This document shows positions 44,175 through 54,348 of a DNA stretch of 64,000 nt, one piece after another. Made by a program: the position numbers and the translations under genes. The notes under the pieces were generated by a model, which was not told the origin of the DNA, did not search any database, and saw nothing but the letters and a program-made list of their open reading frames with translations. Position 1 is the first letter of the stretch. Each line of letters opens with the position of its first letter. Source of the DNA: Kaiparowitsia implicata GSE-PSE-MK54-09C (GTDB taxonomy: Bacteria > Cyanobacteriota > Cyanobacteriia > Elainellales > Elainellaceae); the NCBI GenBank assembly GCA_019359435.1, contig JAHHHI010000055.1, positions 306,564 through 370,563 of the forward strand. Reading direction: 5' to 3'.

Positions 44175-45419
44175 GTGGCAAACACCATGCGTGTTGTGGG
44201 GCTAATTAGCGGCACCTCGGTAGACGGCATTGATGCGGCCTTGGTGGATGTCACAGGAGATGCGTCTAGGCTTGCGGTGCAGACAGTGGCCGCGGCGACC
44301 TACCCCTATCCAGATGCGCTGCGATCGCACATTCTCCAGGTCTGTGGCGGCGCGGCCCTGGCCTTGACGGAGTTTGCTGAACTGGATGAGGCGATCGCCC
44401 GTCAGTTTGCGAAGGCGGCACTGCAGGTGCAGCAGGGACAGGCCCCAGCCCAGCTCATCGGCTCCCACGGGCAAACGGTGTTTCACCGCCCCCGGGGCGC
44501 CACGCAGGGCGCAGATTGGCTAGTTCCGCCGCCGCCGGATGACGCACCCCGGTTAGCCCCCTCTGACCCGGCTCCCCGCGCAGAACTGGCCTATAGCCTG
44601 CAACTGGGTCGGGGCGATTTGATTGCCCATCTGACTCAGATCCCCACGGTGAGCAACTTTCGGGCTGCAGATATTGCGGCTGGGGGCGAAGGCGCACCGA
44701 TGGTATCGGGGTTAGATGTAGCGCTGTTGCGCCATCCCACACGCGATCGCTGTGTGCAAAACATCGGCGGCATTGGCAACGTTACGGTGCTGCCCGCGGG
44801 CGATCGCCCCAATGCGCTTATCCAAGGGTGGGACACGGGCCCAGGCAACTCCCTGATTGATTTGGCTGTGGAACGCCTGTCTGCCGGGGCGCTGACCTAT
44901 GACAACGACGGCGCTTGGGCTCGTCAAGGCAAGCCCAGCCTAGAGTTAGTGGCTGAATGGTTGCAGCAGCCCTACTTTCGCCAGTCCCCCCCCAAGTCGA
45001 CCGGGCGCGAGCTGTTTGGGGCCGCCTATCTTGAGCAATGCTGGCAGGCGATGGCAGGGCGATCGCTCGACCCAGCGGATATGTTGGCAACCTTAACAGA
45101 ACTGACGGCAGCGTCTATTGCCGAGAGCTATCGCCAGTGCTTGCCGAGCCTGCCTGCAGAAGTGCTGCTGTGCGGCGGCGGCAGTCGCAATCACTATTTG
45201 CGGCAGCGGCTGCAATCAAATCTGGCCCCTGCGGCAGTGCTGACCACAGACGAAGCCGGGGTCAACGCTGATTTTAAAGAAGCGATCGCCTTTGCCGTGC
45301 TAGCCTACTGGAGATTCACCCAAACTCCCGGTAATGTGCCCGCAGTGACCGGGGCGCGCCAAGCCGTGCTGCTGGGCACTCTGCATACAGAACCCCTCTT
45401 GGGGCTCGCCCACGCGTGA
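44175..45419 (+). CDS. anmK: Anhydro-N-acetylmuramic acid kinase
   Basis: AnmK phosphorylates and opens 1,6-anhydro-MurNAc during cell-wall recycling. It has [51 protein letters not shown] and [20 protein letters not shown] at good spacing supports GTG 44175; ATG 44187 gives the classical N-terminus MRVVGLIS. An insert of about 30 residues, rich in Pro ([15 protein letters not shown]), follows the HGQT motif and is unusual for the family. It is probably a surface loop. Confidence 0.92.
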   Translation: MANTMRVVGLISGTSVDGIDAALVDVTGDASRLAVQTVAAATYPYPDALRSHILQVCGGAALALTEFAELDEAIARQFAKAALQVQQGQAPAQLIGSHGQTVFHRPRGATQGADWLVPPPPDDAPRLAPSDPAPRAELAYSLQLGRGDLIAHLTQIPTVSNFRAADIAAGGEGAPMVSGLDVALLRHPTRDRCVQNIGGIGNVTVLPAGDRPNALIQGWDTGPGNSLIDLAVERLSAGALTYDNDGAWARQGKPSLELVAEWLQQPYFRQSPPKSTGRELFGAAYLEQCWQAMAGRSLDPADMLATLTELTAASIAESYRQCLPSLPAEVLLCGGGSRNHYLRQRLQSNLAPAAVLTTDEAGVNADFKEAIAFAVLAYWRFTQTPGNVPAVTGARQAVLLGTLHTEPLLGLAHA

Positions 45420-45540
45420 TGGGAGGGCGATCGCCGCGAGCTAAGCGGCATCCTGAATCAGGTGAACCCTGCGATCAGCCAACGTCCCACCTTATCGCAT
45501 AAGGTCTATTTCTGTGGCAACGGCCTAGGACAAAAACACT

Positions 45541-45987
45541 GTGGCGCATTCGTTTTTGATGGAAGCAGGGCGGTGGACACTCCAGGGAAACTGGCTGGAG
45601 CGCAACGCCATGCCCATGCCCGTTAAGGGAAAGATTCTGATTGGCTGGAGCCGAGACCACTGGTTTACGATGGTGATGAAGCTGGTGTTTCCAGGCACTG
45701 ACCATCAAGAAATTGCGCTGCAATATCGCGGACGGCTCAATTCGGGCGATCGCCAATATACCTTTGTGCTCCAACACAGTCTGCTGGGGCGAGTCGAAGG
45801 CGAAGGCTGGGTGGCTCCAGAGTCCATTGTGCAGCGGTATTGGGTCTTGGGCGATCGCCAGCGCCGCAGCGGCTTTGAGGCGCTATATCAGCTCAGCAGC
45901 ACGGAATACCGCCTGAGCAGCACATTGCTTACAGGGCACCAAATCGAGAGCCTGATCGAAGCCACGGTAGAACGCCAGCCTGATTAA
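45541..45987 (+). CDS. Conserved hypothetical protein, 148 residues
   Basis: GTG start at 45541. Sequence features: SFLMEAGRWTLQGNWLERN, KGKILIGWSRDHWFTMVMKLVF, EIALQYRGRL, and a C-terminal part rich in beta-type sequence (RYWVLGDRQRRSGFEALYQL, STEYRLSSTLLTG). It looks like a beta-barrel or lipocalin-like fold of a kind seen in cyanobacterial hypothetical proteins; no function is assigned. It is 121 bases after anmK. Confidence 0.68.
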   Translation: MAHSFLMEAGRWTLQGNWLERNAMPMPVKGKILIGWSRDHWFTMVMKLVFPGTDHQEIALQYRGRLNSGDRQYTFVLQHSLLGRVEGEGWVAPESIVQRYWVLGDRQRRSGFEALYQLSSTEYRLSSTLLTGHQIESLIEATVERQPD

Positions 45988-46058
45988 AATCAAGAGTCAC
46001 GGCATTCAGCATCACTCCGCCAAGCTGAGCCAAGATTGAAGGGGGCGCAGGGGAATTG

Positions 46059-46778
46059 CTAGCTAATCAAGCCAGACCGCAGCGCTAATACAGCCGCTTG
46101 GGTGCGGTCATCTGCGCAGAGCTTATTCAAGATATTGCGGACATGGGTTTTGACCGTGCCCACAGTGATATAGAGCTTCTCGGCGATCGCCGCATTGCTG
46201 CATCCCGCCACAATCAGTTCCAAGATCTCCAGCTCACGCTCCGTCAAGGGCGAACTTTCTAGCAGTTGCTCTACCTCAGGTTGCGCAGCACTAATCGCCA
46301 CAGTCTTCACCTCTTCCACCAGCGCTGCCGCAGACTGAGGCTGGCGCACCTGCCGTAATACAATGCTGGCGATCGTCGGGTCAATCCAAGAATTACCCTC
46401 ATGTGTTGCCCGTAGCGCCTCCGTCAGCAGGTCAATGCTGACATCCTTCATGCAGTAGGAATCAGCCCCTGCCGCAAATGCCGCCAAAACCGAATCCTGC
46501 GAATCATGCATCGTTAGAATGAGAATTTTGGTCTTGCCAGCCTCTTCGTCAGACTGAGTACTGCGAAACCGCCGAGTTAGCTCAATCCCATCAATGTCGG
46601 GCAGGCCAATGTCAACCACGGCCACATTGGGCCGAGTCGACTGCAGCAATTGCAATCCCTGGCTGCCGTTTGATGCTTCACCCACGACGTGAATTCCTGG
46701 CTTCCGCTGAAGTGCAGCGCGTAGGCCCACACGAGTCAAATCGTGATCTTCAACCAATACAACTTGAATGTCTTGCAT
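46059..46778 (-). CDS. NarL/LuxR-family response regulator
   Basis: 239 residues. The receiver domain has acidic pocket VEDHD and phosphoacceptor Asp56 (VAVVDIGLPDIDG), and an LTMHDS (Thr switch) segment. The C-terminal LuxR helix-turn-helix is LTERELEILELIVAGCSNAAIAEKLYITVGTVKTHVRNIL, split here by the recognition helix. It activates or represses genes when phosphorylated. It is divergent from the sensor kinase at 47544 and may be served by it. Confidence 0.92.
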   Translation of the reverse strand: MQDIQVVLVEDHDLTRVGLRAALQRKPGIHVVGEASNGSQGLQLLQSTRPNVAVVDIGLPDIDGIELTRRFRSTQSDEEAGKTKILILTMHDSQDSVLAAFAAGADSYCMKDVSIDLLTEALRATHEGNSWIDPTIASIVLRQVRQPQSAAALVEEVKTVAISAAQPEVEQLLESSPLTERELEILELIVAGCSNAAIAEKLYITVGTVKTHVRNILNKLCADDRTQAAVLALRSGLIS

Positions 46779-47543
46779 ACTCTTTCTGGGGATATCGAAT
46801 CTGAATGATGATCTGAATGATGAATGTATGAACGCAGATAAAAAGATGATGAACAGGGTTTTATTGAATGCCGTTATATCGTAGAACGTTTACAAGGCAA
46901 AAATTAGACGTAGGCTAGATAGTGCTTAAATACTGCTTTGGTGCCAGCATAATTGTTCAGTTAGTTACTACCAGCAGCAGAAACCCAAAGATAGCACTCA
47001 GTATTAACCGAGCATTAAGCAACATTGCTCAACATTAGTGATCTGATAGTGCCACCTACCTAAACATGGTACGCCTACAATCGATAATTTTGCTGTCTGC
47101 TGTTAAATGTTAAACAGCGCGTAGCCAATTGAAATAATCTAAATTTCTGTTTCCTGCGGGAATAAATTCGTAATCAAAATTATGGCGAAACTTAAGACGA
47201 CTGGCTATCTTCCTCTAGGTTGAACAATTCTTCTCATTATTCTTTTTGGAGCGGCGAACTTCTAACTTGGGATGTATGGCTGTTCTCTACCCAAAGAATT
47301 AAGCTAGAAGAATAAAACTTGATTGATATTGATATAGGTCAGATTCGGTCATCCACAGGGCATGTAGATGGATGGACGCTACCCTAACGCAGGTAGAAGC
47401 CGCTTTGAAAACATCGGTAGTGGAAGATCTCCGACTTTAACAGAGCCTAAAATTGGCTCTTTTGGTCTTTGAAATTTCTGTGCAACTGTTGAATCCCGTT
47501 CAATCGCCTTCCGAAGTTACGCTTGTTTCACTTTAGTTAAGCC
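46779..47543. other. Long AT-rich spacer between divergent signalling genes
   Basis: About 765 bases, almost free of HIP1 sites and more AT-rich than its surroundings. It holds both divergent promoters and, at 47442-47463, a terminator-like hairpin facing the kinase gene. This suggests a small transcript inside the spacer. No ORF is convincing. Confidence 0.5.
47442..47463 (+). terminator. Terminator-like hairpin in the signalling spacer
   Basis: AGAGCC-TAAAATT-GGCTCT followed by TTT. It lies about 80 bases before the kinase start, so it is either the end of a small RNA or an attenuator of the kinase mRNA. Confidence 0.5.
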
Positions 47544-49412
47544 ATGAAATACGGCAGCGCGCCCTCACTACTGGCAAAATTGAGCAGCTATTGGTACAAG
47601 ATGCCAATTCGCTATCGAGGGGCTGCTATCATCTCCATTCCGACCTTGTGCTTAATGGTGACGCTAGGCACTTGGCTTTGGGGACGGTTTAACTTGGTCG
47701 CACTACGGGGCGAGATTGAGAATAAGCAGGAGCTGATTTCTCTAAGCGATAGCGTGCTGCGCCAAACGCTGGCAGCAGAGTCATCGGTGCTAGGCTATGC
47801 CCTAACCAAAGACGAAGCTTTCATTGATCCCTATAAGCAGGCTGTCTTAGAAGCACAATCGGAGGTGCGGAAGCTCCAAGAGGCTTCTCGAGGCAGCCTT
47901 GAGGGCGAAGCTCAGATTCGCATTATCGAGCGACTGGCTCAGCGGCAGATTGAAACGCTAGAACGAACCGTGAACAATGCCAGCAATGAAGGGCGATTTG
48001 TAGTGCGATCGCCCCAAACCCTCGCCCTAGTTAATCGGGGCAAGGCGCAGATGATCAACTTTATTAGCACCGTCAACGACTTCCAGGCCGAGAATCGAGC
48101 CATCCTAAACGGTCTTGGTAGCCGTCGTCGGTGGCTGCAAGAAATCACCGGCAGAATGCTGAGCTTGGTCACCGTGGTCAGCCTGCTGAGTTCGGCAGCA
48201 GCCGTTTATCTATTTAGCCAACTCGATCAGGAACTTAAGGAGCGAGAACGCCTGCTACTCGAAAACCGCAACCTGTTGACGGGCATTGTCAGCAACGTGG
48301 TGGACGGCGTGATGGTGCTCAACGAATTTGGCGAAATTGAGATGATTAACCCTACTGCCATTCGCATGTTTGGCTATGAGCCTTATGAAGTGATTGGCAA
48401 AGATATTGGGCTACTGCTGGTAGATCTTCAGTCCAATGCCAACGAAGCAGAGCTGGCCGCCATGCCCAATGATGCGACAGGCTACCTCAGCAGCCGCAAA
48501 ATTGAGCCTGGGCGACCCTGGCAAGCACTGGGAGTGCGGAAAGATGAGTCATCTTTTCCGATTGAAGTGTCAATGAGTGATATGCAGCTCGATCGCCGCA
48601 ACATCGTGATCATGCGCGATATCACTCCGTTTCTCGACACAGAGGCCAAGCTGCAAAACCGAGCCGATGAGCTGGCTCGCCTCAGTAGCATTCTGGCGCA
48701 TACCAATACGGCTCTCGAAGATCGCAACCGTGAGCTAGAGCAGTTCGCGTATGTGGCCTCGCATGACTTGAAAGCGCCTCTGCGGGCGATCGCCAACCTA
48801 TCTGAATGGATCGAAGAAGACCTAAACACCCTACTCCCCAAAGAAAACAAGCATCAAATGACCCTACTGCGAGGGCGAGTCCATCGGATGGAAGCCCTGA
48901 TCAACGGGCTGCTAGAGTATTCGCGCGTGGGACGCACTGAGTCCCCGATTGAGCAGGTTTCAGTTAGGCCTCTGCTCAGTGAAGTCATCGACTCCTTAGC
49001 ACCGCCGCCCACGTTTGCCCTCCAAATCGAAGAGTCTATGCCAACCCTCATGGCTCGACGTGTGCCGCTGCGACAAGTGTTTGCCAACCTGCTGAGTAAC
49101 GCGATCAAGCATCACAATCGTGAGGATGGCAAGATCTGGGTCTCTGCAGAAGAATGTGGCGATTGTTATCGGTTTACCGTTGCTGATGATGGCCCTGGGA
49201 TTGCCCCGGAGTTTCATATAAAAATCTTTACAATCTTCCAAACCCTGCAACCACGGGATGCGAAAGAAAACACGGGCATTGGCCTGTCTATTGTGAAGAA
49301 AATTGTAGAGCGCGAGGGGGGAACAATCACTGTAGAGTCTGAGGAACAACAAGGGGCTCAGTTTAGATTTACTTGGCCCAAGTATGCGGTAGAGCATTCC
49401 ACTCTGTTTTAA
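47544..49412 (+). CDS. Sensor histidine kinase with CHASE3-like input and PAS domain
   Basis: 622 residues. A membrane helix near 27-48 is followed by an extracytoplasmic CHASE3-like helical domain (SVLRQTLAAESSVLGYALTKDEAF, with IERLAQRQIETLER), a second helix at about 206-225, a PAS domain (VVDGVMVLNEFGEIEMINPTAI and MFGYEPYEVIGKDI), and a kinase core: YVASHDLKAPLRAI with His407, N box ANLLSNAIKHH, G1 DDGPGI and G2 TGIGLSIVKKI. The HisKA type, SHDLKAPLR, is that of phytochrome-like kinases. A CheY-like receiver lies 400 bases downstream and a NarL regulator is divergent, so a phosphorelay is likely. Confidence 0.9.
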   Translation: MKYGSAPSLLAKLSSYWYKMPIRYRGAAIISIPTLCLMVTLGTWLWGRFNLVALRGEIENKQELISLSDSVLRQTLAAESSVLGYALTKDEAFIDPYKQAVLEAQSEVRKLQEASRGSLEGEAQIRIIERLAQRQIETLERTVNNASNEGRFVVRSPQTLALVNRGKAQMINFISTVNDFQAENRAILNGLGSRRRWLQEITGRMLSLVTVVSLLSSAAAVYLFSQLDQELKERERLLLENRNLLTGIVSNVVDGVMVLNEFGEIEMINPTAIRMFGYEPYEVIGKDIGLLLVDLQSNANEAELAAMPNDATGYLSSRKIEPGRPWQALGVRKDESSFPIEVSMSDMQLDRRNIVIMRDITPFLDTEAKLQNRADELARLSSILAHTNTALEDRNRELEQFAYVASHDLKAPLRAIANLSEWIEEDLNTLLPKENKHQMTLLRGRVHRMEALINGLLEYSRVGRTESPIEQVSVRPLLSEVIDSLAPPPTFALQIEESMPTLMARRVPLRQVFANLLSNAIKHHNREDGKIWVSAEECGDCYRFTVADDGPGIAPEFHIKIFTIFQTLQPRDAKENTGIGLSIVKKIVEREGGTITVESEEQQGAQFRFTWPKYAVEHSTLF

Positions 49413-49814
49413 GCCAGAGCGTCTTACCACTTAGGCCGACAATGCCGACAGAACCCACCGTCTCAGAGTAAGGAGTCCACGTTAGACACTTTTTTCAGAA
49501 GGGAACCGTCTGCTTAGCTGATTAGCCTTTTGTGGGATGAGGGATCTACCCTGTGGATGATGTGTGTGTGCACTCGGTTGCACATAGTGGTAGATCTAGG
49601 CTTTTCTTGAATGTTTAAATCATCAATCTGCCCTGCGAGTGAGGTATTTTTAGGCACATTTAGACAATAATTTGAGTATTAAGATGCGTATCTCACATAA
49701 CAAATTGCGTTAATAAATCTTAAATCTCTAAGATTTCAGGAAAAGTGAACCATGCCTTAGAATTTCTCTCCCTGGAGAGGTTTCTCGTTTTGTTTAAGAT
49801 GACTGCCAAGAAAA
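49413..49814. other. AT-rich spacer between kinase and receiver genes
   Basis: About 400 bases. It includes a 6-bp AT hairpin, AAATCT-CTA-AGATTT (49722-49736), and no ORF. The length suggests the receiver has its own promoter. Confidence 0.45.
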
Positions 49815-50243
49815 ATGGAACACAAAGATATCAATATATTGCTGGTTGAAGACGATGAAGTAGATGTGATGAATGTTCGACGAGCATTTAAGCGGAACAG
49901 CATTCAAAACCCGCTCTATGTGGCCTCGAACGGAATTGAAGCGCTGGAAATGCTGCGAGGCCAGAGCGAGGCCAAGCCCATGCCAGCGAAACGACGGCTG
50001 ATTCTGCTCGATCTGAACATGCCCCGGATGGGTGGGATCGAGTTTTTGCATCAACTGCGTGCTGATACAGATCTGCGAATGACGCCTGTGATCGTGCTTA
50101 CAACATCAAACCAGGACAAAGATCGGGTTGAAGCCTACCACTTAAACGTAGCGGGCTACATTCTCAAACCGGTGACATTCTCTAATTTTGCAGAAACAAT
50201 GGCGACGCTGAATCGGTATTGGTCGCTGTGCGAATTGCCCTGA
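49815..50243 (+). CDS. CheY-like single-domain response regulator (Rcp1-like)
   Basis: 142 residues. Acidic pair EDDEVD, phosphoacceptor Asp66 (LILLDLNMPRMGG), Thr96 (VIVLTTSN), and the conserved Lys118 (GYILKPVTF). No output domain. The layout matches Rcp1-like receivers that take phosphate from phytochrome-type kinases. It lies downstream of the PAS kinase on the same strand, which is its likely partner. Confidence 0.92.
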   Translation: MEHKDINILLVEDDEVDVMNVRRAFKRNSIQNPLYVASNGIEALEMLRGQSEAKPMPAKRRLILLDLNMPRMGGIEFLHQLRADTDLRMTPVIVLTTSNQDKDRVEAYHLNVAGYILKPVTFSNFAETMATLNRYWSLCELP

Positions 50244-50408
50244 AAGGATGAGTGGAGTGGTCTCGTCACTCCGGACTATCCCGACTATCCTGACTCTCAA
50301 GCCTAATAGAAACTTAACAGGCTGACTAAACGGATAAACTGAAGCAAAATTCTCTGCTGGGTAGAAAGATTCGTCATAGGCTAACTTTGTAACGGTCAAG
50401 CAGATAGA

Positions 50409-51218
50409 TTAGCTGCCTAATTCTTTTGATCGATGGCTGGCCGCCCGCACCGCTTCGATCAGCGCCGATCGAAGCCCAGCTTGCTCTAATGTGGCGATAC
50501 CAGTGATGGTCGTACCGCCAGGACTTGTGACGCGATCTTTAAGCTCTGCTGGGTGCAGGCCAGTTTGATGCAGCAGTTGGGCGGTGCCTAGCACGGTTTG
50601 CAGTGCTAGTTGAGCGGCGATCGCCCGAGGTAAGCCTGCTGCTACGCCACCATCCGCCAGCGCCTCAATCACGATCGCCACATAGCCGGGGCCTGAACCG
50701 GATAGCCCCGTCACAGCATCCATCCAGGTTTCTGGGACTTCAACCACCTTTCCAACGGCTGTAAACAACTGGTGGGCGATCGCCCGATGAGAATCCTTAG
50801 TATGTTGGCCGAGGGCGATCGCCGTCATGCCTGCCCCTACCGTTGCGGGGGTGTTGGGCATCGCGCGCACCACTGGCTGATGGGGAAAAGCAGCTTCTAA
50901 TTTAGCCAGCGGCACGCCTGCCAAAATTGAGACCACCAGCTGATCGCTTGCCGGGTGCGACAGCGCCCCAACGACCCGCTCAAACACTTGAGGTTTGATG
51001 GCGAGCAGCAAGGTCTGGGCTGATTCGGCAACCATGGCATTGTGGGCGATCGCCTGCACGCCATATCGCTGGCTCAACTCGTCTCGCCGACTTTCTTGGG
51101 GATCACTGACCATCACCCGAGACGCCTCAATCAGCTCCTGCTCCAAAATGCGAGACAGCAGCGCTTCGCCCATGACGCCCCCGCCGATGATGCCTAATAT
51201 TCCGGTTAATATCGTCAT
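50409..51218 (-). CDS. proC: Pyrroline-5-carboxylate reductase
   Basis: 269 residues. NADPH-binding GIIGGGVMGEALLSR at the N-terminus, LLLAIKPQVFERVVGAL, VRAMPNTPATVGAGM, and the catalytic domain signature VTGLSGSGPGYVAIVIEAL. It makes L-proline from pyrroline-5-carboxylate. It is the last gene of the minus-strand group that includes pipX, pipY and sepF, a frequent cyanobacterial order. Confidence 0.96.
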   Translation of the reverse strand: MTILTGILGIIGGGVMGEALLSRILEQELIEASRVMVSDPQESRRDELSQRYGVQAIAHNAMVAESAQTLLLAIKPQVFERVVGALSHPASDQLVVSILAGVPLAKLEAAFPHQPVVRAMPNTPATVGAGMTAIALGQHTKDSHRAIAHQLFTAVGKVVEVPETWMDAVTGLSGSGPGYVAIVIEALADGGVAAGLPRAIAAQLALQTVLGTAQLLHQTGLHPAELKDRVTSPGGTTITGIATLEQAGLRSALIEAVRAASHRSKELGS

Positions 51219-51478
51219 GCTGTGGTTTTAAAGCGTTAACAAACAAGAAGGCAGGCAACTCGCGTTACCTGCCAACCATCAACCAAAATCCCCAGTCGTA
51301 AACTGTGCAACTAACGCTAGACGTCGCCCGAACAAGCGATCGCCTGCTTAGATATAAGACGCGGACTAAGACGTAACCCCTAGCCTGTGTACGAGAATTT
51401 GTTCGAGAGCGCGCTAATCAGCACGCCTGCCTCCAAACTCTGACAGATGCCATAGGATGCTTTAATCTGATTTGAATT

Positions 51479-52063
51479 CTAAGCCATACGGGCTTGCTCG
51501 TTCCACGCAGGAGCGGGCGTAGCCATCGGTCGCGCCATCGGGCGGCCCGTTTGCGGCACGCCGAGATCGTTCAACCCTTGCAATTGAGTGCTAACCTGCA
51601 CGCAATTGGGTGTAAACAAGAAAATGCTTTCTCCGATACGCTCTTGATGCCCGTCAATTGCATAGGTTCCACCCGCCACAAAATCGACTGCGCGCTGGGC
51701 TTGGTCGGGATCCATCACAGCCAGGTTAAGCACCACTGACTTGCGCTCGCGCAAGGCTCGGATGGCCTGAGGCATTTCTTCAAAGGTGCGGGGCTCCATC
51801 ACCACCACCTCAGACATACCGTTAATCGCGCCGGGCATGCCAATGACATTGCCCATGGGGGATGCAGGAGCTTCTGTCGCCATCGTGACACGCTCTCTCA
51901 GCCGACGGCGGCGCGGCTCATCGTCTGCCAACGGCTGTTGTTGAGTATGCTCTTCTTGATAGAGATGCTGGTAATCTTGCCCCTCCATCTCGTCATACTC
52001 ATACTCATAATCAGCAGGATCATTGAACCCAACAAAGTCTCTTAGCTTTCCAAAGATACTCAC
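51479..52063 (-). CDS. sepF: Cell division protein SepF (Cdv2)
   Basis: 194 residues. An N-terminal amphipathic segment ([19 protein letters not shown]) should bind membrane, followed by an acidic linker and the SepF core ([32 protein letters not shown], split by [20 protein letters not shown] and [14 protein letters not shown]). SepF tethers and bundles FtsZ at the septum. GTG 52063 is the start. It is upstream of proC. Confidence 0.93.
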   Translation of the reverse strand: MSIFGKLRDFVGFNDPADYEYEYDEMEGQDYQHLYQEEHTQQQPLADDEPRRRRLRERVTMATEAPASPMGNVIGMPGAINGMSEVVVMEPRTFEEMPQAIRALRERKSVVLNLAVMDPDQAQRAVDFVAGGTYAIDGHQERIGESIFLFTPNCVQVSTQLQGLNDLGVPQTGRPMARPMATPAPAWNEQARMA

Positions 52064-52888
52064 GGCTTACGCTCCATCACAACTAGAGTTAACTGGAGAT
52101 TTGATTCTAAACAACACAGACTAAAATTCGGCAGAAATCTACTGTTAGGCAGGCAGCCTCGAAGGCTGAGGTCAGAAAATATTAACAAGAATTAAGATTT
52201 CAATTCTGCGCCTGCAAGAAAGCTTTCAGCTCTAGTTCGCCTGGTTTGAGTCAACAGTATACCTCAATTCCATAAAATGGGACTCAATTTACAACTAATT
52301 GGGCGAGAAAATAGCGCTTTTGATTTAAGGATTTGTTTTAGCCGCACAACTCGCTCAGGTTGCCTGATCAAACAGTAATAGATTTTTTGGATTTTGAACC
52401 ATCTCGAGCATGCGGTTTAGCGTGCGATCGCCCTTAAGACTCATCCTCAATCCCGCGACTAAGATTACTGGATGCTCTCTTAGAGATCGAGTGCTCCTCT
52501 TATTGATCAGTCAAAATGAAATGCTTATGGTACAACGCGTTGGCTACTTTACTTAAACGATTTTCCATCGCCAGACATCGATCGATTGAGTCGATGAATG
52601 CTCAACTCGTTCCAGCAGCTTCTCTAACCACAGGATGTTTACAGGGTTCAGTTTGATCGAACCCCACAGCAGGTATTTAAACTTAGCCTTGAGGAAGAAT
52701 TGCGCCTTGATACCGCACGTCACGCAGAATCATTTTGGTATGGATCTAACGATATGAATGGTTAAGGCAGCATGCCTCTAGCTGACGGTTCTGAATAGGG
52801 ATTCTCCATTACATTCCCAGAACCTCCGTAGGCGCGCCTCGTATTGGAGAGCCGAAGATCGCGATCGCCCGCAGACTTAGGGATAACG
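52064..52888. other. Long spacer between pipY and sepF
   Basis: About 825 bases with no credible gene on either strand. AT-rich and HIP1-poor, especially in the 300 bases next to sepF, where the promoter must lie. A GATCGATTGAGTCGATGA stretch occurs near 52580. Confidence 0.5.
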
Positions 52889-53596
52889 TTAGGGGCGATC
52901 GCCAAACAGCGTCCGTCCCACCCGAATGATTGTAGCCCCAGCCTCAACTGCTAAGGCGTAATCCATCGACATTCCCATCGATAACTCCGTCATCCGGATC
53001 AATTGCCAAGACTGTTGCCGAATAGTGTTAGCTAGCTTAGCGGCCTCGTCAAATACAGCGCGAGTTTCGTCTGCCGATAAGCCATAGGGTGGAATTACCA
53101 TCAACCCTACAACATCCAGGTTTGTGCAGCAGTCAATCTCCGGCAACTCTGCCCAAAGCTGCTCCGGCTGCCAGCCAAATTTTGCCTCATCTGGACGGAG
53201 CTTTACCTGCAGACAAAGTTTAGGTTTGGGCGATCGCCCCTCAGCCAACTCATTTAGCCGCAGCACCAGCTTTAAACTATCTGCTGAATGAATCCATGAA
53301 AACATGTCAAGCGCTTTTGCCGCCTTATTGCTCTGCAAATGCCCAATGAGATGCCACACCAGATCTGACAGATCGCTTAACTGCGCCTGCTTCTGCATCG
53401 CGTCCTGAACGCGGCTTTCTCCAAAATCTCGCACACCAGCAGCATAGGCTTCGCGCATTGCCTCAATCGGCACCTGCTTCGTCACCGCCATGAGCTTGAC
53501 TGATGGGGGAACGGTTTGCCGAATTGCATCAATACGCTGAGCCACCCCAGACTTTTCAGAACTCCCCGGCGCATTAACCCCAAAAGAATTGCTCAC
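52889..53596 (-). CDS. pipY: YggS-family PLP homeostasis protein (PipY)
   Basis: 235 residues of the YggS/PLPBP family, a fold-III PLP-binding barrel without known enzyme activity that controls vitamin B6 and amino-acid pools. The PLP lysine lies in KLMAVTKQVPIEAMREAY, and DLVWHLIGHLQSNKA and LSMGMSMDYALAVEAGATIIRVG are conserved. GTG 53596 follows AAGGTG. In cyanobacteria it is named PipY for its operon with pipX; here pipX is upstream but 750 bases away. Confidence 0.9.
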   Translation of the reverse strand: MSNSFGVNAPGSSEKSGVAQRIDAIRQTVPPSVKLMAVTKQVPIEAMREAYAAGVRDFGESRVQDAMQKQAQLSDLSDLVWHLIGHLQSNKAAKALDMFSWIHSADSLKLVLRLNELAEGRSPKPKLCLQVKLRPDEAKFGWQPEQLWAELPEIDCCTNLDVVGLMVIPPYGLSADETRAVFDEAAKLANTIRQQSWQLIRMTELSMGMSMDYALAVEAGATIIRVGRTLFGDRP

Positions 53597-54348
53597 TGCA
53601 CCTTAACCTAGACAAAACAACAGCAGATTTGTGTAATTTCAAATTGGTTTGAGTCGCAGTCATCTTACTATCTTGACTCGCTATAGCCAGGATCTATGCA
53701 GGAATAGCGCAAGTCACTCAAACGACAACTTATCATTAGACGACCTTCCAATGGGTGGAATGTAGGCCTAATGGGTTCTAACTAACCGCTGCTATGACAG
53801 GGGTGTATGCCCATGACTTCTCACAAAATTCCGCCACACCAATTTGTCGAACTCACATCACAGTTCTACAACCTCTCACAACGTGCGTCAGTTGTGGAAG
53901 CCATGACCAGCTATACCCATTCTATAAAGTGGCGCAGGTTAGCGTCGCGTCGCGCTTTTCTGGGAGACCCCTGCCCAGCAAAGATCTGACAAAACATAAA
54001 CACCAATCAACGCTTCAAACCCCATCGCCTGACACAATTGAGTGAGCCGCCACAAGCGCGACCTCCATTAGGGTAGAGCCAAGGCTCACGCCCATGCCCA
54101 CGCCTAGACAGTATGCTGAATGTCCTCTGTAGAGTGTAGAGAGCAAATTCATTAGGCTGTCCTGACTCAGGTTGCACAGGTGTGGCTCGACATAGAATTA
54201 CGCCTGTTCGGGTTAAAGAAGGTTTGCCCAGTTCACACTAGACAGCCCCTCGAAACCCTCAATTCATTTTGTCTAGTCATTTTGTCCAGCCCCGCACGAC
54301 AAATTAGAGATTTAAGCCCGTTCTAAACTCACGGTTGCCAAAATTACG
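53597..54348. other. Spacer between pipX and pipY
   Basis: About 750 bases with short unsupported ORFs only. In model cyanobacteria pipX and pipY are close and co-transcribed, so this is wide and may contain an extra promoter or an unrecognised RNA. Confidence 0.5.

Noticed and set aside
53794..54045. 83-codon ORF between pipX and pipY
   Set aside because: No homology recognised, no ribosome-binding site, and an overlapping frame of similar length, as expected by chance.
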